Position numbers and translations under genes: made by a program. 64,000 nucleotides of DNA from Kitasatospora sp. MAP5-34 (GTDB taxonomy: Bacteria > Actinomycetota > Actinomycetes > Streptomycetales > Streptomycetaceae). The notes under the pieces were generated by a model that made no database searches, was not told the origin of the DNA, and was given only the letters and a program-made list of their open reading frames with translations. Of the stretch, positions 62,114-64,000 are shown in pieces; the first letter of the stretch is position 1, and the number at the start of each line of letters is the position of its first letter. The stretch lies in the NCBI RefSeq assembly GCF_029894335.1, contig NZ_JARXZC010000002.1:310001-374000 (forward strand), written 5' to 3'.

Positions 62114-62497
62114 ATGGCCGACGACCAGCCCAACCACGACGACCGTGACGACCGCGACGACCGTGACGGTCACGCCGGTCACGCCGGTCACAACGACCGC
62201 GACGGCCACGCCGGTCGCGACGATCACGACGTGAAGCCCGACCAGCCGTTCGCCGCCGAGCTCGGCCCGCTGGTCGAGGAGGTCCGCCGGCTCGCGGTGG
62301 CCGTGGGGGAGAAGGCCCAGGAAGTGGGCGGTCGGCTGCGCGAACAGAACCCCGAGGTCTACGGCCACCTCGCCGCCGCCGGAGGCGAGTTGCTGGCCGC
62401 CTACCGGGCCGTGGTCGCCGGTCAGGAGCGCCGCTGGGCGGCCCCTGGACACGCCGACGGCGAGCACATCGACCTTGACGAGCCGTCTGACAAGTAG
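62114..62497 (+). CDS. DUF5304 protein with Asp/His/Gly-rich N-terminus
   Basis: A 127-residue protein. Residues 1-40 are a tandem low-complexity stretch (DDRDDRDDRDGHAGHAGHND), while the rest matches a small helical domain known as DUF5304 (FAAELGPLVEEVRRLAVAVG, AHLAAAGGELLAAYRA). AGGGAGG precedes ATG 62114. It lies upstream of glkA, about 200 bases away. The repeat-rich N-terminus is the part most likely to vary between strains. Confidence 0.7.
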   Translation: MADDQPNHDDRDDRDDRDGHAGHAGHNDRDGHAGRDDHDVKPDQPFAAELGPLVEEVRRLAVAVGEKAQEVGGRLREQNPEVYGHLAAAGGELLAAYRAVVAGQERRWAAPGHADGEHIDLDEPSDK

Positions 62498-62693
62498 TGA
62501 ACCCGCAGCTCAGCACCCGTGGCAGAGCGGTCCCGAACCGTCACCCAATGAAGAAATACGTACGACTTTTGAAGCCCTAAGGTTCACTTTGGGCCAAATT
62601 GTCTTCGAATAATGTATGCGACGGTGTGTACGGGAGCACCGCTCAGCGGGTACCGTTCCGCTCAGCGGGAACGAGTGAATAGCTGAGGGACAC

Positions 62694-63635
62694 ATGGCTC
62701 TGACCATCGGCGTCGATGTCGGCGGGACGAAGATCGCGGCAGGCGTGGTCGACGAGAACGGCGAGATCCTGGCGCGGACTCGGGTACCCACCCCGGCCGA
62801 CCCCCAGTGGGCGGTCGACGCCATCGCGCAGGCGGTACGCGAGCTCCGGGAGCAGTACCCCGCCGTGGTCGGCGTAGGTGTCGGAGCCCCCGGGTTCGTC
62901 GACCGGGAGCGTTCCACGGTGATCTTCGCTCCCAACATCGCGTGGGAGAACGAGCCGCTCAAGACCCGGATCGAGGAGCTCACGGGCCTCGTGACGGTGG
63001 TCGAGAACGACGCCAACTGCGCCGCCTGGGCGGAGTTCCGCTTCGGCGCGGCGGCCGGGCACTCGGACATGGTGCTGATCACCGTCGGCACCGGCATCGG
63101 CGGCGGCATCGTCCTGGACGGGCGGCTGCACCGGGGCCGCTTCGGGGTGGCCGGCGAGATCGGCCACCTCAACATGGTGCCGGACGGCCTGCTCTGCGGC
63201 TGCGGTGGCAAGGGCTGCTGGGAGCAGTACGGCTCCGGTCGCGCGCTGCGCCGCTACGGGCGGGAGAAGGCGGCCGCCGACCCGATCGCCGGCAAGCGGA
63301 TGCTGGAGCTCAACGACGGCGCGGCCGAGACCATCCGGGGCATCCACATCACCGAGGCGGCCCAGGACGGCGACCCGCTCGCCCTCGAGTGCTACGACGA
63401 GCTGGCCGACTGGCTCGGCCGTGGCCTGGCCGACCTCGCCGCGCTCTTCGACCCGGGTGTCTTCGTCCTGGGCGGTGGCGTCTCCGACTCGGGCCGCCTG
63501 CTGCTCGACCCGGTCGCCAAGGCCTACGAGCAGTACCTGACCGGCGGGGTGCACCGGCCGCGCGCGGAGGTCGTGCTGGCCTCCATGGGCTCGGCGGCGG
63601 GCATCGTCGGTGCGGGCGATCTGGCGCGCATCTGA
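62694..63635 (+). CDS. glkA: ROK-family glucokinase
   Basis: A 313-residue glucokinase that also mediates carbon catabolite repression in streptomycetes. The ATP-binding LTIGVDVGGTKIAAGVVDEN starts the protein. The glucose/active-site segment is ENDANCAAWAEFRFGAAAGH, with GTGIGGGIVLDGRLHRG and the ROK zinc motif GLLCGCGGKGCWEQYGSG (CxCGxxGCxE). GAGGGA precedes ATG 62694. The region upstream (62540-62640) is AT-rich and probably holds the promoter. Confidence 0.96.
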   Translation: MALTIGVDVGGTKIAAGVVDENGEILARTRVPTPADPQWAVDAIAQAVRELREQYPAVVGVGVGAPGFVDRERSTVIFAPNIAWENEPLKTRIEELTGLVTVVENDANCAAWAEFRFGAAAGHSDMVLITVGTGIGGGIVLDGRLHRGRFGVAGEIGHLNMVPDGLLCGCGGKGCWEQYGSGRALRRYGREKAAADPIAGKRMLELNDGAAETIRGIHITEAAQDGDPLALECYDELADWLGRGLADLAALFDPGVFVLGGGVSDSGRLLLDPVAKAYEQYLTGGVHRPRAEVVLASMGSAAGIVGAGDLARI

Positions 63636-63736
63636 CGACCGGCCTGGCGACCGGCCTGAAGACTGCTCCGACGAGCGGTCTGACGACCGGTCAAGGAAAA
63701 GCGGCGAGTTGGGCGCATCCGCCCCCGGCTCGCCGT

Positions 63737-63742
63737 TAGCCT
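63737..63742 (+). promoter_or_regulatory. Leaderless -10 element of the EEP-family gene
   Basis: TAGCCT ends seven bases before GTG 63750, with no ribosome-binding site; a leaderless mRNA is likely. Confidence 0.5.
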
Positions 63743-63749
63743 TCTCCGG

Positions 63750-64000
63750 GTGAGCCTGCAGACCGAGCTTCCCGCACTGCCGCCCTCCGGGGCCGATCCC
63801 GACGGCGGGCGGCGGGTGCGCCTGCTCAGCTACAACATCCGTTCGCTGCGCGACGACCGGCGGGCCCTGGTCCGGGTGATCCGGGCCTGCGAACCCGATC
63901 TGATCTGCATCCAGGAGTCCCCGCGCTACTGGCGGCCCGAGGGTCAGGCGGCCTGGCTCGCCCACGAGACCGGTACGGTCATCCTCTCCGGCGGCGGCCG
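63750..64000 (+). CDS. Endonuclease/exonuclease/phosphatase-family protein (partial, runs off the right edge)
   Basis: Only the first 83 codons are present. The start SLQTELPALPPSGADPDGGR is followed by the family strand RVRLLSYNIRSLRDDRRALV, with the metal/phosphate Asn, and DLICIQES, with the metal-ligand Glu. Members cleave phosphodiester or phosphate bonds in nucleic acids or lipids. The start GTG 63750 is set by the leaderless TAGCCT promoter. Confidence 0.8.
   Translation, partial: MSLQTELPALPPSGADPDGGRRVRLLSYNIRSLRDDRRALVRVIRACEPDLICIQESPRYWRPEGQAAWLAHETGTVILSGGG

Noticed and set aside
62130..62230. Short direct repeats in the DUF5304 gene as a possible CRISPR-like array
   Set aside because: Units are in frame, 9-12 bases, without unique spacers.

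Overview
This window is a stretch of chromosome from a high-GC actinomycete, almost certainly a Streptomycetaceae member (Streptomyces or Kitasatospora). The evidence is the very GC-biased third codon positions, frequent GTG and TTG starts, leaderless genes, an NlpC/P60 gene behind a c-di-AMP riboswitch, and a core gene order (sucB-lpdA-pepA, nadA, pspA, cta/qcr respiratory genes, trpD, fadD, glkA) that I recall from Streptomyces chromosomes. It holds about 54 genes and no sign of prophage, IS elements, CRISPR or tRNA genes, so it reads as conserved core rather than an acquired island.

Region by region. 1-12 kb: a 3-hydroxybutyrate dehydrogenase and MHS-type transporter pair, an HTH/TPR-like developmental-type regulator, a large LuxR-family ATPase regulator, a secreted sedolisin protease, a flavin amine-oxidase-like enzyme, a TIGR01777 epimerase, a GNAT acetyltransferase and a DUF4240 protein. 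12-20 kb: sucB and lpdA (2-oxo acid dehydrogenase E2 and E3), leucyl aminopeptidase pepA, and the late cobalamin genes cobU-cobT-cobS. 20-31 kb: a 65-residue protein, a methyltransferase, a DUF3043 membrane protein, pspA with its PspAA partner, nadA, an oxidoreductase, an Lrp regulator next to a PLP decarboxylase, a second GNAT protein, an ErpA/IscA-type Fe-S carrier, a lipoprotein and a PfkB sugar/nucleoside kinase.

31-43 kb: a cysteine desulfurase fused to a TusA domain, followed by the aerobic respiratory chain: ctaC-ctaD-ctaF on the plus strand and ctaE-qcrC-qcrA-qcrB on the minus strand, with an L,D-transpeptidase and a GntR regulator between them. Together these encode the bc1-aa3 type III-IV supercomplex typical of actinobacteria. 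43-48 kb: a receiver-only response regulator, trpD, a class V aminotransferase-fold enzyme behind a SAM-IV riboswitch, a stand-alone AsnC ligand-binding protein and a rhomboid protease. 48-58 kb: a zinc-ribbon protein, an NYN-domain protein, three NlpC/P60 cell-wall hydrolases (the middle one behind a c-di-AMP riboswitch), a Tat-type metallopeptidase and two envelope glycosyltransferases. 58-64 kb: a long-chain acyl-CoA synthetase, an SRPBCC protein coupled to an ArsA-like pseudo-ATPase, a DUF5304 protein, ROK glucokinase glkA and the start of an endonuclease/exonuclease/phosphatase protein.

The most notable non-coding structure is two riboswitches (SAM-IV and ydaO/c-di-AMP), a set of leaderless promoters of the form TANNNT-N6-8-RTG, a family of inverted repeats built on GCGCAGTTCCCCGCGCCCCT lying just after stop codons, a perfect 40-bp palindrome on the cobS start, and a cluster of paired TetR-like operators upstream of lpdA. 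No wholly unknown system stands out. The best candidates for new biology are the SRPBCC plus ArsA-like pseudo-ATPase pair, the interspersed repeat family and the cobS palindrome.
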